A model generated the notes under the pieces. The model did no database searches and was not told the origin of the DNA. It was given only the letters and a program-made list of their open reading frames with translations. Made by a program: the position numbers and the translations under genes. A stretch of DNA of 64,000 nucleotides from NCBI GenBank assembly GCA_020723305.1, contig DYJC01000012.1, forward strand, positions 1 to 64,000. Reading direction: 5' to 3'. The DNA comes from Desulfosudis oleivorans. GTDB taxonomy: Bacteria > Desulfobacterota > Desulfobacteria > Desulfobacterales > SURF-7. Shown here one piece after another: positions 36,608-47,140 of this stretch; the first letter of the stretch is position 1, and the number at the start of each line of letters is the position of its first letter.

Positions 36608-38515
36608 ATGACCAATCCCTATGAAGCGGCGTTTGAACAGTCGATCCATGATCCGGAAGGATTCTGGGCAAAGGCGGCAGAAGACTGCCACTGGTACAAG
36701 CGTTGGGACAAGGTTCTGGACGATTCGAACAAGCCTTTTTACCGCTGGTTTACCGGCGGCCGGATCAATACTTGCTACAATGCACTGGACTATCACATTG
36801 ACCAGGGACGGGGAGAAAATCTAGCCCTGATCTATGACAGCCCGGTGACGGATACGATCCGGAAATACACGTATACGGCACTGCGTGATGAAGTGGCTGG
36901 TTTTGCGGGAGTACTAAGGGCCCATGGGGTGGAAAAAGGGGATCGGGTTTTGATTTACATGCCTATGATTCCGGAAGCAGCAGTGGCAATGCTGGCCTGT
37001 GCTCGTATCGGGGCGATTCATTCCGTTGTGTTCGGGGGGTTTGCGGCCATGGAACTGGCAACACGCATCAACGACGCCAAACCCAGAGTAATCGTGTCGG
37101 CTTCATGCGGCATTGAAGTGAAGAAGGTGATTCCCTACAAGCCGCTGCTGGATTCGGCGATCAGCATGAGCGCAAGCAAGCCGGAAAAATGTATTATTTT
37201 TCAGCGGTCCATGGAGAAAGCATCCATGGCAACCGGTCGGGATATTGACTGGTCAGAGGCCATGACGACAGCCTCGCCGGCAGATTGCGTTCCGGTAGCG
37301 GCCACAGATCCACTTTATATCCTGTATACCTCGGGAACTACGGGTCAGCCCAAGGGGGTGGTGCGGGACAATGGCGGTCACGTGGTGGCGCTGAAGTGGA
37401 GCATGAAGAATATTTATGACATGGACATCGGAGATGTATTCTGGGCAGCCTCGGATGTGGGATGGGTTGTCGGACACAGCTATATTGTTTATGCCCCCCT
37501 GTTCAAAGGATGCACAACGGTTTTATTCGAGGGTAAACCAGTGGGAACACCGGATGCCGGGGTATTCTGGCGGGTGATTTCCGAGCATAAGGTCAAGGCC
37601 ATGTTCACGGCGCCGACCGCTTTCCGGGCGATCAAGCGTGAGGACCCAAAGGCCGAACGGATGAAACAACACGATCTTTCTCACTTCAAGACTTTGTTTC
37701 TGGCGGGAGAAAGAACAGATCCCAACACATTGCACTGGGCGGAAGATGCCCTGAACGTGCCGGTAATAGATCACTGGTGGCAGACCGAAACAGGCTGGGC
37801 GATATGTGCCAACTGCATGGGGCTTCATGCGTTTCCGGTAAAAGAGGGGTCGCCCACCAAGCCGGCGCCGGGATGGAACCTGCAGGTAGTGGATATTAGT
37901 AACAGACAAATGGCTGCGGGAGAAATCGGTGCCCTGGTTGTTAAGCTGCCGCTGCCGCCGGGGGCATTGCCTACTTTGTGGCAGAATGATGATCGGTATG
38001 TTGAGTCCTACCTGAAGGAGTTTCCCGGCTACTATAAAACGGCGGATGCAGGATTCATCGATTCGGACGGGTATGCCTTTGTGATGAGCCGAACGGATGA
38101 CATCATCAATGTGGCCGGCCACCGGCTTTCCACAGGGGCCATGGAAGAGGTGCTTTCGGATCATCCGGATGTAGCGGAGTGTGCGGTTCTGGGGGTGGAT
38201 GACGATCTCAAGGGTCAGGTTCCGGTTGGTTTTATGGTACTCAAGGCTGGAGTGAGCAAGCCGGACGAAGAGATCGTTAAAGAGGCAATCCGGATGATTC
38301 GGGATCGTATCGGTCCGGTTGCGGCCTTCAAGACAGCCTTGGTAGTCAAACGGTTGCCCAAGACCCGTTCGGGCAAGATCCTGCGGGGCACGATCCAGAA
38401 GATCGCTGACAACAAGGAATACAAGGTGCCGGCAACAATCGATGATCCGACCACTCTGGATGAAATGGAAGCAGCCCTGAAAGACATTGGCTATGCCGGG
38501 GCCAGGAAGACCTGA
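36608..38515 (+). CDS. prpE: Propionyl-CoA synthetase / short-chain acyl-CoA synthetase
   Basis: 635 residues of the acetyl-CoA synthetase type, with the P-loop-like YTSGTTGQPKGVVRDNGGH near 238 and the catalytic Lys in KTRSGKILRG near 594. The opening segment (FWAKAAEDCHWYKRWDKVL) and overall match favour PrpE over Acs. It activates propionate or a similar short acid to CoA using ATP with AMP release. The start follows AAGGAGG. It forms a two-gene unit with the acylase. Confidence 0.92.
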   Translation: MTNPYEAAFEQSIHDPEGFWAKAAEDCHWYKRWDKVLDDSNKPFYRWFTGGRINTCYNALDYHIDQGRGENLALIYDSPVTDTIRKYTYTALRDEVAGFAGVLRAHGVEKGDRVLIYMPMIPEAAVAMLACARIGAIHSVVFGGFAAMELATRINDAKPRVIVSASCGIEVKKVIPYKPLLDSAISMSASKPEKCIIFQRSMEKASMATGRDIDWSEAMTTASPADCVPVAATDPLYILYTSGTTGQPKGVVRDNGGHVVALKWSMKNIYDMDIGDVFWAASDVGWVVGHSYIVYAPLFKGCTTVLFEGKPVGTPDAGVFWRVISEHKVKAMFTAPTAFRAIKREDPKAERMKQHDLSHFKTLFLAGERTDPNTLHWAEDALNVPVIDHWWQTETGWAICANCMGLHAFPVKEGSPTKPAPGWNLQVVDISNRQMAAGEIGALVVKLPLPPGALPTLWQNDDRYVESYLKEFPGYYKTADAGFIDSDGYAFVMSRTDDIINVAGHRLSTGAMEEVLSDHPDVAECAVLGVDDDLKGQVPVGFMVLKAGVSKPDEEIVKEAIRMIRDRIGPVAAFKTALVVKRLPKTRSGKILRGTIQKIADNKEYKVPATIDDPTTLDEMEAALKDIGYAGARKT

Positions 38516-38646
38516 TTGTATCCAGCTGGTTTTGACTGGGATATCGGATTGCCGCCGCAACAGATTTATTTGTTTGGTTACAGAAGATTTATAACCACGA
38601 ATGATTCACCCGATGGTTTGCGATGGTGATCGTAGGGGGGTATTGT

Positions 38647-38673
38647 GTAGGGGCTTATTGCATACGCCCTTAC
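38647..38673. repeat. REP-like palindrome at prpE/miaA junction
   Basis: GTAGGGGC/GCCCTTAC pair over 8 bp (one G-T) with an 11-nt loop TTATTGCATAC. It overlaps the miaA stop codon by 4 bp and lies between two convergent genes, where it may act as a bidirectional 3' hairpin. The sequence resembles short GTAGGGGC...GCCCCTAC palindromes widely seen in bacterial intergenic regions. Confidence 0.5.
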
Positions 38674-39605
38674 GGATTTTGAGGGAGAAAAGACCGGATT
38701 TCTTTGCGGATTTCTTCAACCCGGTCTTTCGTAAACCATTTGATTTCAGGGTCTGCTTTAAACCAGGTGAGCTGGCGTTTTGCATATCTTCGGGTATCCT
38801 GCTTCATGGTGTTCACTGCTTCATACCATGTGATTTTTCCGGAGAGATATGCCGCCATGTGCCGGTAACCTAAGGACTGCATGGATTTTAAATCGGCTGA
38901 ATATCCCTTTCTGAGTAACTGTTCTACCTCTCCGAGAAGCCCCTGGTCCAGCATCATATCCACACGCTGGTTGATGCGGGCATACAGTGCTTCACGCTCG
39001 CATGAAAGACCGATTTTCAGCGCATGATACTTTTTCTCTGAAAACCGGTGCAGGTCGTGATAGGTGGAGATAGGTTTCCCGGTTGCTTCAAATATTTCAA
39101 GAGCCCTGATAATTCGAAAAGAATCATTGGGGTGGATTCTTGCCGCAGCCCGCGGGTCACATTCCGCAAGCTGTTTATGCAAAGCCTCTGATCCGAACTG
39201 GTCTGATTCCTTTCTGAAACGGCTTACCACTTCGACATCTGCCGGCCTTGCCCTGAACAGTCCGTGGATCAGGGCTTTGATATACAGCCCGGTGCCTCCT
39301 ACGATAAAAGGCAAACGGTTACTTTGTATAAGCGAGCGGATGACACTATCCGCTATTTTTGTAAAAGTGGCGGCATCAAAGGGTTCATCCGGATGGACGA
39401 TATTGATCATATGGTGGGGAACCAGTTCCTGCTCCGTTCGTGTCGGCTTGGCGGTTCCAATATCCATTTTCCGATAGACCTGCATGGAGTCGGCACTGAC
39501 GATCTCTCCTGAAAACTCCTGGGAAAGTTGAATGGCTGTCGAGGTCTTGCCAATCCCTGTCGGCCCGCAAATGATAATGATTTTTTGTGGATTTCCGGGT
39601 TGCAT
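38670..39605 (-). CDS. miaA: tRNA dimethylallyltransferase
   Basis: 311 residues. Walker A GPTGIGKTSTAIQLS near 13, SADSMQVYRKMDIGTAKPT near 37, and GGTGLYIKALIHG near 102. Adds a dimethylallyl group to A37 of tRNAs reading UNN codons. It lies 8 bp after the large FAD/Fe-S gene in the same direction. Length normal. Confidence 0.97.
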   Translation of the reverse strand: MQPGNPQKIIIICGPTGIGKTSTAIQLSQEFSGEIVSADSMQVYRKMDIGTAKPTRTEQELVPHHMINIVHPDEPFDAATFTKIADSVIRSLIQSNRLPFIVGGTGLYIKALIHGLFRARPADVEVVSRFRKESDQFGSEALHKQLAECDPRAAARIHPNDSFRIIRALEIFEATGKPISTYHDLHRFSEKKYHALKIGLSCEREALYARINQRVDMMLDQGLLGEVEQLLRKGYSADLKSMQSLGYRHMAAYLSGKITWYEAVNTMKQDTRRYAKRQLTWFKADPEIKWFTKDRVEEIRKEIRSFLPQNP

Positions 39606-39613
39606 AGATGATT

Positions 39614-42600
39614 TTAAAATTGAATGACCTCAGCTTTTTTGGATAATATCCGAAGCTCATTTTCCCATTTTTCTCCTCCGGTTTGAAGGGCCAGTTCATG
39701 GGCAATATGCCGTGGATGGATATGATGACCTGAATGCCTTCCAAGACCTTGAATACAGGAAGGGCAGTTTGTTAAAATCGTTATTTGTTGATCGAAATCT
39801 TTTTTTATGGAAAGGAGGGAACTCTCCTTCCGGTTTCTCATGGCAGCCGTAATATCCGGTCTGCTCAGGGACATGGTGCCGGCTTCCGCACAGCATTCCG
39901 TTGTTGTCTGCATTTTGGTATGTCCATACGTTAAAAAAAGGTCTTCAGCCTTGCCTTCTAAAGAATCGTGACAGGGCTTGTGATAAAACAATTGCATTCC
40001 TGCTTGCACCGGAATCCCATTTTGTATGGAAAAGGCGCTTACATCCATTATTTTTGTCTGAAGAATTTCATCCGCCTTTTGATACAGAATCGCTTCCCGG
40101 CATGTTCCACAACTGACAACACAGGCATCCAGAGATATATGACCGAAGGTTTCCCGTATCTGTGTCAGAAAAATGATATTTCGAAGAGTGATCCGGCTTT
40201 CCATCTCTATTTTTGCATTCACTTTTGCCGGAAAACCGCAGCAGAGAAATGGAGGGGGTAGAATGACCGATGTATTTGATTTTAAAAGGATGTAGACGGA
40301 TGCTTTCCCGATGTTGCTGAAGAGACGTTCTGATCCGCAGCCTGGAAAATAGAAAACCGTTCTTTCGGTCTTTTCTGCGGGAATTAAAAGAGCCTGGTTA
40401 TTTCCACAGGCTGGAAAGACATCCCAGAAGGTTGTTGAACATGCCGGCGGAATCGGTGAGGAGAGCAGTCCGGAAATGGAGGAATGATTTTTTTTCTTCC
40501 AGGGGAAATAGGATATGGTTTTTGTCAGGTTTCGCTGAACACTCCCGCCGAACCGGATGATGATTTTCCGGAAAGCGGCATTGAAAGTGCGGGACCGGCT
40601 TTCCAGGTAACGCAAGGTCAGGTCGGTAATCAATGCCGTATGTTTCATCTTCCGGGTTTCCAGGAGGCCTCTTTCCATGATGGAGACTTCTCCTGTATCA
40701 ATGTCTACCGGACATGGTGTGCAACACTTATGGCAAATGGTACAGTGATCTGCGATCTCCTCCAGATACTTTAAAAATTCAAATTGCGTTGAACGGAATC
40801 TCTGGGCATCATAGAGTGATGCTTCAATCAGAGAAGCAATGGCAAGATTTTTATTCCGGGGATGAAAGAACAGATTTTGCTGAGGATAAAAAACACAGCA
40901 ATCGGTTTTGCATTTGCCGCAACGGATACAGTTTGATATTTTCAAGGCCAGATCCCGCAGGGAGCCATGATGCAGAATACGGGCTTCCAGGTCGAGCAGA
41001 TTGAAGGAGGGCGCGAACACCTGGTTTGGAACTTCCACGTCTGATAGTTTTCCCGGGTTCATGACACCTTCCGGATCGATTTCCTTCCTGTATTGATTCA
41101 ACCGGTCAATCTGTTCCGGATCGATATATTTCAGTTTTGTAAATCCAATGCCGTGTTCTCCGCTGACCACACCGTTCAATTCCAAAGCCTTTTCCATGAT
41201 CGTATCGGCTGTTTCCATGGCCCGGATCATCATTTCACGATCATTGGAGAATACCGGGATATTCACATGAACATTGCCGTCTCCGGCATGCATGTGCGTT
41301 GCAATCACAATCAGATGAGATCGGGTTTCCTGGTAAATTGCATTGATTTCATCGCATACCTTGGAATATCCGCGGAACAACACCATCATGCTTTTCAGGA
41401 GTTTCCGGGTATGGGTTTCCTGCTGAAGATTGATCTTTCCGCAAAGGGCAAGCTTTTCAATGGATTCACGAAGGATTTTTTTGGCCGCAGGGATTTTGGC
41501 CTCCATCCACTCCGGATCGGAAAGCGGTTCGGCTTCTTCCAGGTAAGAACTTATCTGCCAGGCAAAAGATTGCTGGTTTTCCCTCTCTTCCTCGATGTTA
41601 CAGCGGTCTATAAAATTGGAGAATTCAGGCAAAGCGGAAAGAGGCAGAACAATATCCTCGTTCAGCTTGAATGCATTGGTTCGTTTTGCAATCGCCCCCA
41701 GTTTTTTTCGATCCTGCCAGAACCTATCCGATTCAATTTTGCTTTCCGTGAAAAATGCAAAGGTATTGTTGTAAGGTTCCAGAAGTTCGGAAAGCTGTTT
41801 TTTACCCTTTTCTAGTTGCATGGCTGTGTGGCCGACGATATCGATGAGGAGAACCGCTTTGGGGCTTTCGCTTTTAGGGGCTTTCACCTTATACTGGATT
41901 GCCCGCACATATTCCTCATCAAAATGCTCGAGGGCCATCAGTGCTTCTTCCCCTTTATTGATAAATGTTTCGGATATCGCAAGGATGACCCTTCCAGCCT
42001 CGTCCATATCCTGGCCAAAAAATTCAATGCAGCAAGTGGCCTTGAATTCATATGCTCTGTGAAGGATAAATTTTGCAGACGTGATGACACCGTCTGTTCC
42101 TTCTTTCTGGATACCCGGGAGCCCATTCAGAGCTTTGTTGGTGATATCCTTTCCAAGACCTTTTGTCCTGATTTCGGTGCCGGCAAGGGAAATGGTCTTC
42201 AGGTATCCTCCGGTTGCAACATCTAAAATATCAAATTGTACAAGGTCCTCAGGAAGAATTTTCCGCAAGGGATGTGAGACCCTTTGGATTTCCAGAAGGC
42301 GACCGTCGGAAACAGCGATACGGAATGAAAAAATATTGTCAATGGCGGTTCCCCAGAGTACTGCGGTTTTTCCCCCGGCATTTTCAGAAATATTGCCGCC
42401 GATTGTACATGCCCAGGCACTTGTCGGATCTGTTGCAAAAACATAATTTTCTTTTTCCGCAAATTTCATGGCATCGCCGGTAATAACACCTGCTTCCAGA
42501 CTCAGCAGCGGTATCCGGACACCATTATGGTCGGTTTTTTCTTCAATACCAATGATGCGGTTCAATTTTTCAGTATTAATTATAATGCAGTTTTTCCGGA

Positions 42601-43216
42601 CCGGCACAGCACCTCCGGTCAGACCGGTGCCGGCACCCCGTGGGATTGCATGGAATCCTAAGTTTCGGATGGCTGTCAGGAGACAGGGAACCTGTGATTC
42701 CTTATCCGGTCGGACAACGGCAATCGGGAGAAAAAGTCTCCAGTCGGTGGCATCGGTGACATGACTGATCAACGCAAACGGGTCGAAGCTGATATTTTCT
42801 TCACCTGAAATGGTTCCCAGTTCTTTTTTTATTTTATGTCTTTTCCGGGTTTCATTTGCGAGTTCTGCTGCAAGCGTTTTCAGATAATCTCTGCAGCAGG
42901 CGGTAATGGTTTGTATCTCTTCTATTAAGGATGTGTTCTGTTCAATACGGTCAATATCCGCATTCAATCCATGAAGAAAATTTTCACGGAGGGAAAAGTT
43001 TTCGATTAGATTCTGAAAAACATAAGGATTACGATGGAGGATAAACATGTCTCCCATGAAACGCATGATGAGTCTTACTATGGATTCTGTTTTACGCTGA
43101 AATCTTATTTTTTCAAGTGCGTACCAGGCGTTCTTACCCAGGAGGAACCGGATGATTCTGGCATCATCCGCGGATGTATAATTATAAGGGATTTCTCGGG
43201 TTTTTTGGGGAAACAT
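39614..43216 (-). CDS. Large FAD/Fe-S oxidoreductase (DUF3683 + lactate/glycolate oxidase + CCG domain)
   Basis: 1200 residues in the order: DUF3683-like N-terminus (REIPYNYTS), PCMH-type FAD domain (IPRGAGTGLTGGAVPVRKN near 187), FAD-oxidase C domain (HMHAGDGNVHVNIP near 650), a ferredoxin segment (CIRCGKCKTDCC near 790 and CTICHKCCTPCP near 856), and CCG domains (FPGCGSERLF, CCGFPAK, HKPCHDS). This resembles D-lactate dehydrogenase/glycolate oxidase fused to its GlpC-like electron acceptor. It probably oxidises a 2-hydroxyacid and feeds electrons into the quinone or Hdr-like pool. Start fits the family N-terminus. Confidence 0.87.
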   Translation of the reverse strand: MFPQKTREIPYNYTSADDARIIRFLLGKNAWYALEKIRFQRKTESIVRLIMRFMGDMFILHRNPYVFQNLIENFSLRENFLHGLNADIDRIEQNTSLIEEIQTITACCRDYLKTLAAELANETRKRHKIKKELGTISGEENISFDPFALISHVTDATDWRLFLPIAVVRPDKESQVPCLLTAIRNLGFHAIPRGAGTGLTGGAVPVRKNCIIINTEKLNRIIGIEEKTDHNGVRIPLLSLEAGVITGDAMKFAEKENYVFATDPTSAWACTIGGNISENAGGKTAVLWGTAIDNIFSFRIAVSDGRLLEIQRVSHPLRKILPEDLVQFDILDVATGGYLKTISLAGTEIRTKGLGKDITNKALNGLPGIQKEGTDGVITSAKFILHRAYEFKATCCIEFFGQDMDEAGRVILAISETFINKGEEALMALEHFDEEYVRAIQYKVKAPKSESPKAVLLIDIVGHTAMQLEKGKKQLSELLEPYNNTFAFFTESKIESDRFWQDRKKLGAIAKRTNAFKLNEDIVLPLSALPEFSNFIDRCNIEEERENQQSFAWQISSYLEEAEPLSDPEWMEAKIPAAKKILRESIEKLALCGKINLQQETHTRKLLKSMMVLFRGYSKVCDEINAIYQETRSHLIVIATHMHAGDGNVHVNIPVFSNDREMMIRAMETADTIMEKALELNGVVSGEHGIGFTKLKYIDPEQIDRLNQYRKEIDPEGVMNPGKLSDVEVPNQVFAPSFNLLDLEARILHHGSLRDLALKISNCIRCGKCKTDCCVFYPQQNLFFHPRNKNLAIASLIEASLYDAQRFRSTQFEFLKYLEEIADHCTICHKCCTPCPVDIDTGEVSIMERGLLETRKMKHTALITDLTLRYLESRSRTFNAAFRKIIIRFGGSVQRNLTKTISYFPWKKKNHSSISGLLSSPIPPACSTTFWDVFPACGNNQALLIPAEKTERTVFYFPGCGSERLFSNIGKASVYILLKSNTSVILPPPFLCCGFPAKVNAKIEMESRITLRNIIFLTQIRETFGHISLDACVVSCGTCREAILYQKADEILQTKIMDVSAFSIQNGIPVQAGMQLFYHKPCHDSLEGKAEDLFLTYGHTKMQTTTECCAEAGTMSLSRPDITAAMRNRKESSLLSIKKDFDQQITILTNCPSCIQGLGRHSGHHIHPRHIAHELALQTGGEKWENELRILSKKAEVIQF

Positions 43217-43349
43217 GGTTCCGTATCAGCTTCAATTGTTTGTTCAAACAGGTTAGCTTATTCTGGTCTGATAGATACTTTTTATACTGGATGGTCAGAT
43301 CCCCGTTTGTAAACCATTCCAGCCGGCCGCATGAGTCAACAATAATCAT
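43182..43349 (-). pseudogene. Truncated PIN-domain toxin (VapC-like)
   Basis: 55-residue frame whose start overlaps the antitoxin stop as ATGA, the usual VapBC arrangement. It begins MIIVDSCGRLEWFTNG, matching the first strand of PIN domains with the catalytic Asp at residue 5, but stops after residue 55 without the other acidic residues, whereas a full toxin has about 125-140. The last 35 bp overlap the start of the large oxidoreductase. It appears to be a remnant without nuclease activity. Confidence 0.75.
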
Positions 43350-43555
43350 CGGAAGCGATCTTTCTTGTCCCGGAAATCACCTGTAAATGCGCCTGCGGCA
43401 ATGCCTCGCAGTTCATCGAGAGAAACCTGAGGAATAAGGATGAGCATCCTGTTTTTTTCTATGACTGTCAGCTTTTGTTTTGGCTTTAGGTTTAGATGCT
43501 CTCTAACCGGTTTGGGGATGACCACTTGATATTTGCTTGATATTGTTGTTTGCAT
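43346..43555 (-). CDS. AbrB/MazE-type antitoxin
   Basis: 69 residues, SpoVT/AbrB fold: TTISSKYQVVIPKPVREHLN and LKPKQKLTVIEKNRMLILIP. These dimeric DNA-binding antitoxins repress their own operon and neutralise a partner nuclease. Its overlapping partner is a truncated PIN gene, so this is probably an orphan antitoxin. A MITE lies 99 bp upstream. Confidence 0.87.
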   Translation of the reverse strand: MQTTISSKYQVVIPKPVREHLNLKPKQKLTVIEKNRMLILIPQVSLDELRGIAAGAFTGDFRDKKDRFR

Positions 43556-43654
43556 AATTTTCCCGTTGTTATCTAGTTTTTATCGTAAGTATTTTACCGG
43601 GAGAAGTCAAGCGTAAGTTCCGTCGTTCAATTTCGATGAATGCGGCAATACACA

Positions 43655-43776
43655 GAGCCAATTTCAAAAGTCTCTTGTTGTAGTTCCGGCGAAAACGAGA
43701 ATCCAGTATTTTCAGCTCTTTTCTGAATACTGACTTTCGCCGGTTTGATGCTTTATAATCGTTTTGAAATTGGCTC
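43655..43776 (+). mobile_element. MITE-like repeat, copy 2
   Basis: 122 bp in the same orientation as copy 1, with GAGCCAATTTCAAAA and TTTTGAAATTGGCTC as near-perfect terminal repeats, and CCGGCGAAA/TTTCGCCGG arms inside. The flanks CACA and CATA are an imperfect 4-bp duplication. It lies between the orphan antitoxin and the hdrA operon promoter. Confidence 0.88.
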
Positions 43777-43824
43777 CATAATTAATTTTTTTTCTTCCTT
43801 ATATAAGCGGATATGGAAAAATTA

Positions 43825-43853
43825 TTGACAAGTTTTTTTTGAACATATATCTA
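43825..43853 (+). promoter_or_regulatory. Candidate promoter of the hdrA operon
   Basis: Perfect -35 TTGACA at 43825-43830 and a weak AT-rich -10 region (TATATC at 43846, spacer 15, or TATCTA at 43848, spacer 17). This would leave a leader of about 130 nt before hdrA. The -10 choice is uncertain. Confidence 0.45.
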
Positions 43854-43992
43854 AATTCTTTGCTTAAGTTCCTTTGGACAATGATTTTTGAACCTTGGAT
43901 GCGGGGGTTTTTCACAATTCAGAGTCCTTTTTTTATCACGGTGATTCATAAAAGAATTTCGGATCATCTGTGAATTTCAGGAGAATGAAACG

Positions 43993-46900
43993 ATGTCTAA
44001 AAATATTAACGGATCGGTACTGGTCGTAGGCGGAGGGATTGCAGGCATGCAATCTGCCTTGGATTTGGCAAATTCCGGATACTATGTTTATCTTCTTGAG
44101 AAGTCACCTTCCATTGGTGGAATCATGTCTCAGCTTGACAAGACATTTCCCACCAATGACTGCGCTATGTGAATTATCTCACCCAAACTGGTCGAGGTCG
44201 GCCGGCACCTAAATATAGAACTGGTAACACTGAGTGAAATTACGGATGTCAAGGGAGAAGCTGGAAATTTCGAGGTCGGGATTCTTCAAAAGCCACGATA
44301 TGTTGATGAATCCAAATGTGTTGGATGTGGCGCATGTGCGGAAAAATGTCCGAAAAAGGTTTCCGACGGATATAATGCCGGCCTTTCGGACCGTAAAGCC
44401 ATTTATGTGGAATATGCCCAGGCAGTTCCGTTAAAATATGCTATTAATCCGGATGAATGTATATATCTGCAAAAAGGAAAATGTGGAAACTGTAAAGATG
44501 TTTGTCCTGCAGATGCTATTGATTATGAACAAAAGGAAATCAGAAAGACAATTAATGTCGGGTCTATTATATTGTCTTCCGGATTTACGCCATTTGATCC
44601 TTCAAAGTTTGACAACTATCAATACGCGATGTATCCCAATGTTGTCACATCAATGGAATTTGAGCGTATACTTTCCGCATCCGGGCCGACACACGGTCAT
44701 GTACTTACACGACCAAAGTCATCCAAGAAGAAGGATGCGGAGAATGTAAAGACGCCGAAAAAAATCGCCTGGCTCCAGTGCGTAGGATCCCGGGATATGA
44801 ATCGTTGTGATAATGCCCATTGCTCATCGGTTTGCTGTATGTATGCGATAAAGGAAGCGGTGATCGCAAAGGAGCATGTGGGAGATGACCTGGATTGCAC
44901 AATATTTTTTATGGATATGCGAACCCATGGAAAGGATTTTGAGCGATATTATGATGCTGCCAGAGAAAAGCATGGAATCCGGTTTGAAAGAAGTCGCATC
45001 CACACCATAACGGAGGTTCCCGGGACCAAAGACCTTTCGGTTCGTTATGCGAATGAGAAAGGTGAACTTCGGAATGAAGTTTTTGACATGATCGTTCTTT
45101 CCATCGGGCTGGAATCTTCAAAACAGAACATTGAGCTGGCAAATAAGCTGGGGCTTGATCTGACTCCGCAGAACTTTTGTAAAACCAGCACATTTGAACC
45201 AGTCGCAACATCCAGAGAGGGCATTTTTGTTTGTGGAGCATTTCAGGGGCCAAAAGATATTCCACAGTCAGTTGTGGATGCAAGTGCTGCTGCTGAGGCT
45301 GCCGGTGCAATTCTTGCTCAGGCAAGAAATACCCTTACCAGATCACCGGAGGTTGTTCCGGAAACAAATGTGATTGGAGAGCGTCCGCGGATCGGTGTGT
45401 TTGTTTGCCGTTGCGGTTCCAATATTGCCGGTATTGTTGATGTATTAGCTGTTGCCGAGTATGCTTCTAAACTTCCATATGTCGAGTTTTCCACAGATAA
45501 TCTGTATGCCTGTTCCCAGGATACCCAGGATAATATGGTGCAACTGATCAAAGAAAAGAATTTGAATCGAATTGTGGTTGCGGCATGTACTCCCAAAACA
45601 CATGAACCTTTATTTCAGGAGACGCTTCTGAATTCCGGCCTGAATAAATATCTTTTTGAAATGGCTAATATCCGGAATCATGACTCCTGGGTACATAAAA
45701 ATAATCCTGAACTGGCGACAAAGAAGGCCAAGGACTTAGTGCGTTCAGCCGTGTCCAAGGTGGCTCTTGCCGCACCTTTGGCAGAGGCAGAGCTTGAGGT
45801 CAATCAAACCGCTATGGTAATTGGGGGTGGGATATCCGGCATCACAACTGCAAAGAGCTTAGCCATGCAGGGATTTCGTACTCACCTGATTGAACGATCC
45901 GGTCAATTGGGGGGGCAAGCACTGAATCTTTACCATACTTCTTCAAATGAGGATGTTCAGGAAAAACTTTCGGCGATGATTCAGGATATAGAGCGGAATA
46001 AGAAAATCACGATTCATCTGAATACAGAGCTTTCCAGTGTGGAAGGTTTTGTGGGGAATTTTAAAACAACCCTTTCCTCAAAAAAGAAGAAGAAGGTATT
46101 AGAGCATGGCGTGGCCGTTATTGCAACCGGAGCGGTTCCGTTTCAGCCTGATGAATACTGTTTCGGACAGGATTCGAGAATCATTACGAGCCTGGATCTT
46201 GACAAAAAGTTTATGACCAATGATCCAATGTTACAAGATCTTGTAAATGCAGTTTTTATTCAATGCGTCGGATCCAGAGAGCCGGATCGTCCCTATTGTT
46301 CCCGTGTATGTTGTACGCACTCGGTTCATAATGCCCTGGAACTGAAGAAACGGAATCCAAAGATGAATGTATATATATTATATCGGGATATCCGTACCTA
46401 CGGTGAGCGTGAGATCCTTTATAAAGAAGCCCGGGCAGCAGGAGTGATATTTATTCGATATTCCGTGAACCAAAAGCCGGGTGTGGTTTTATCGGATGGG
46501 AAAATTTTAGTGACCGCGACGGATCATGTTCTTGGTCGTCTGGTTGAAATCGAAGCGGATTTACTGACCCTCGCCTCATCCATTGTTCCATATAAAGATG
46601 AAAAGCTTGCTAAGTTTTTCAAGGTTCCGATGAATGATGATGGTTTTTTTGTTGAACGCCATGCAAAGCTCGGTCCGGTTGAATTTGCAACAGCCGGTGT
46701 TTTTCTCTGCGGATTAGCCCATTATCCAAAACCCATTGATGAGTCGATTGCCCAGGGACAGGCCGCTGCTTCGCGTGCTGTGACATTGCTGTCGCAGAAG
46801 ACAATACATACAAGCGGTACTGTCGCGAAAGTAAATCCGGCAATATGCAGTTCCTGCGGAGTCTGTCTATCGATCTGCCCATATTCGGCACCTTCATATC

Positions 46901-47067
46901 TTGATGAGAAAGCCAGAATGTTCCGTGGAAAGGCCCAGATCAATCCAGTGCTGTGTAAAGGATGTGGTCTATGCGTTGCTTCCTGCAGATCCGGTGCGCT
47001 TCATCTGCAAGGATTTGACAATGACCAGATTTTTTCACAGATTTATGCGCTCAGTGAAGCAGGATGA
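43993..47067 (+). CDS. hdrA: Tandem HdrA-like subunit containing selenocysteine
   Basis: 1024 residues if the in-frame TGA at 44170-44172 is read as Sec60 (NDCAM-U-IISPKLVEVGRH), replacing the Cys found in ordinary HdrA. Two HdrA modules are fused: FAD motif VVGGGIAGMQSA at 11 with ferredoxin motifs near 110-170, and a second FAD motif VIGGGISGITTAKSL near 610. Each has the VGSRD or VGSRE cysteine cluster, and a 2x[4Fe-4S] ferredoxin ends the protein (CSSCGVCLSICP, CKGCGLCVASC). HdrA carries the bifurcating FAD of heterodisulfide reductase-like complexes. Standard gene calling would truncate it at the TGA or start it late, near 44234. Confidence 0.9.
44188..44205 (+). promoter_or_regulatory. 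SECIS-like hairpin in hdrA
   Basis: CUGGUC/GGCCGG forms a 6-bp stem (two G-U pairs) with loop GAGGUC, starting 15 nt after the UGA at 44170. Bacterial SECIS elements lie just 3' of the UGA with a GGU-type apical loop that SelB binds; spacing and loop fit. Conservation at the protein level constrains the same bases. Confidence 0.72.
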
Positions 47068-47140
47068 ACTCTGCCCATATATTTTTTTGATATCTGAACA
47101 GTATAAACTGTCAGATATCCGGAAGAAGGAGAATTTGAAA

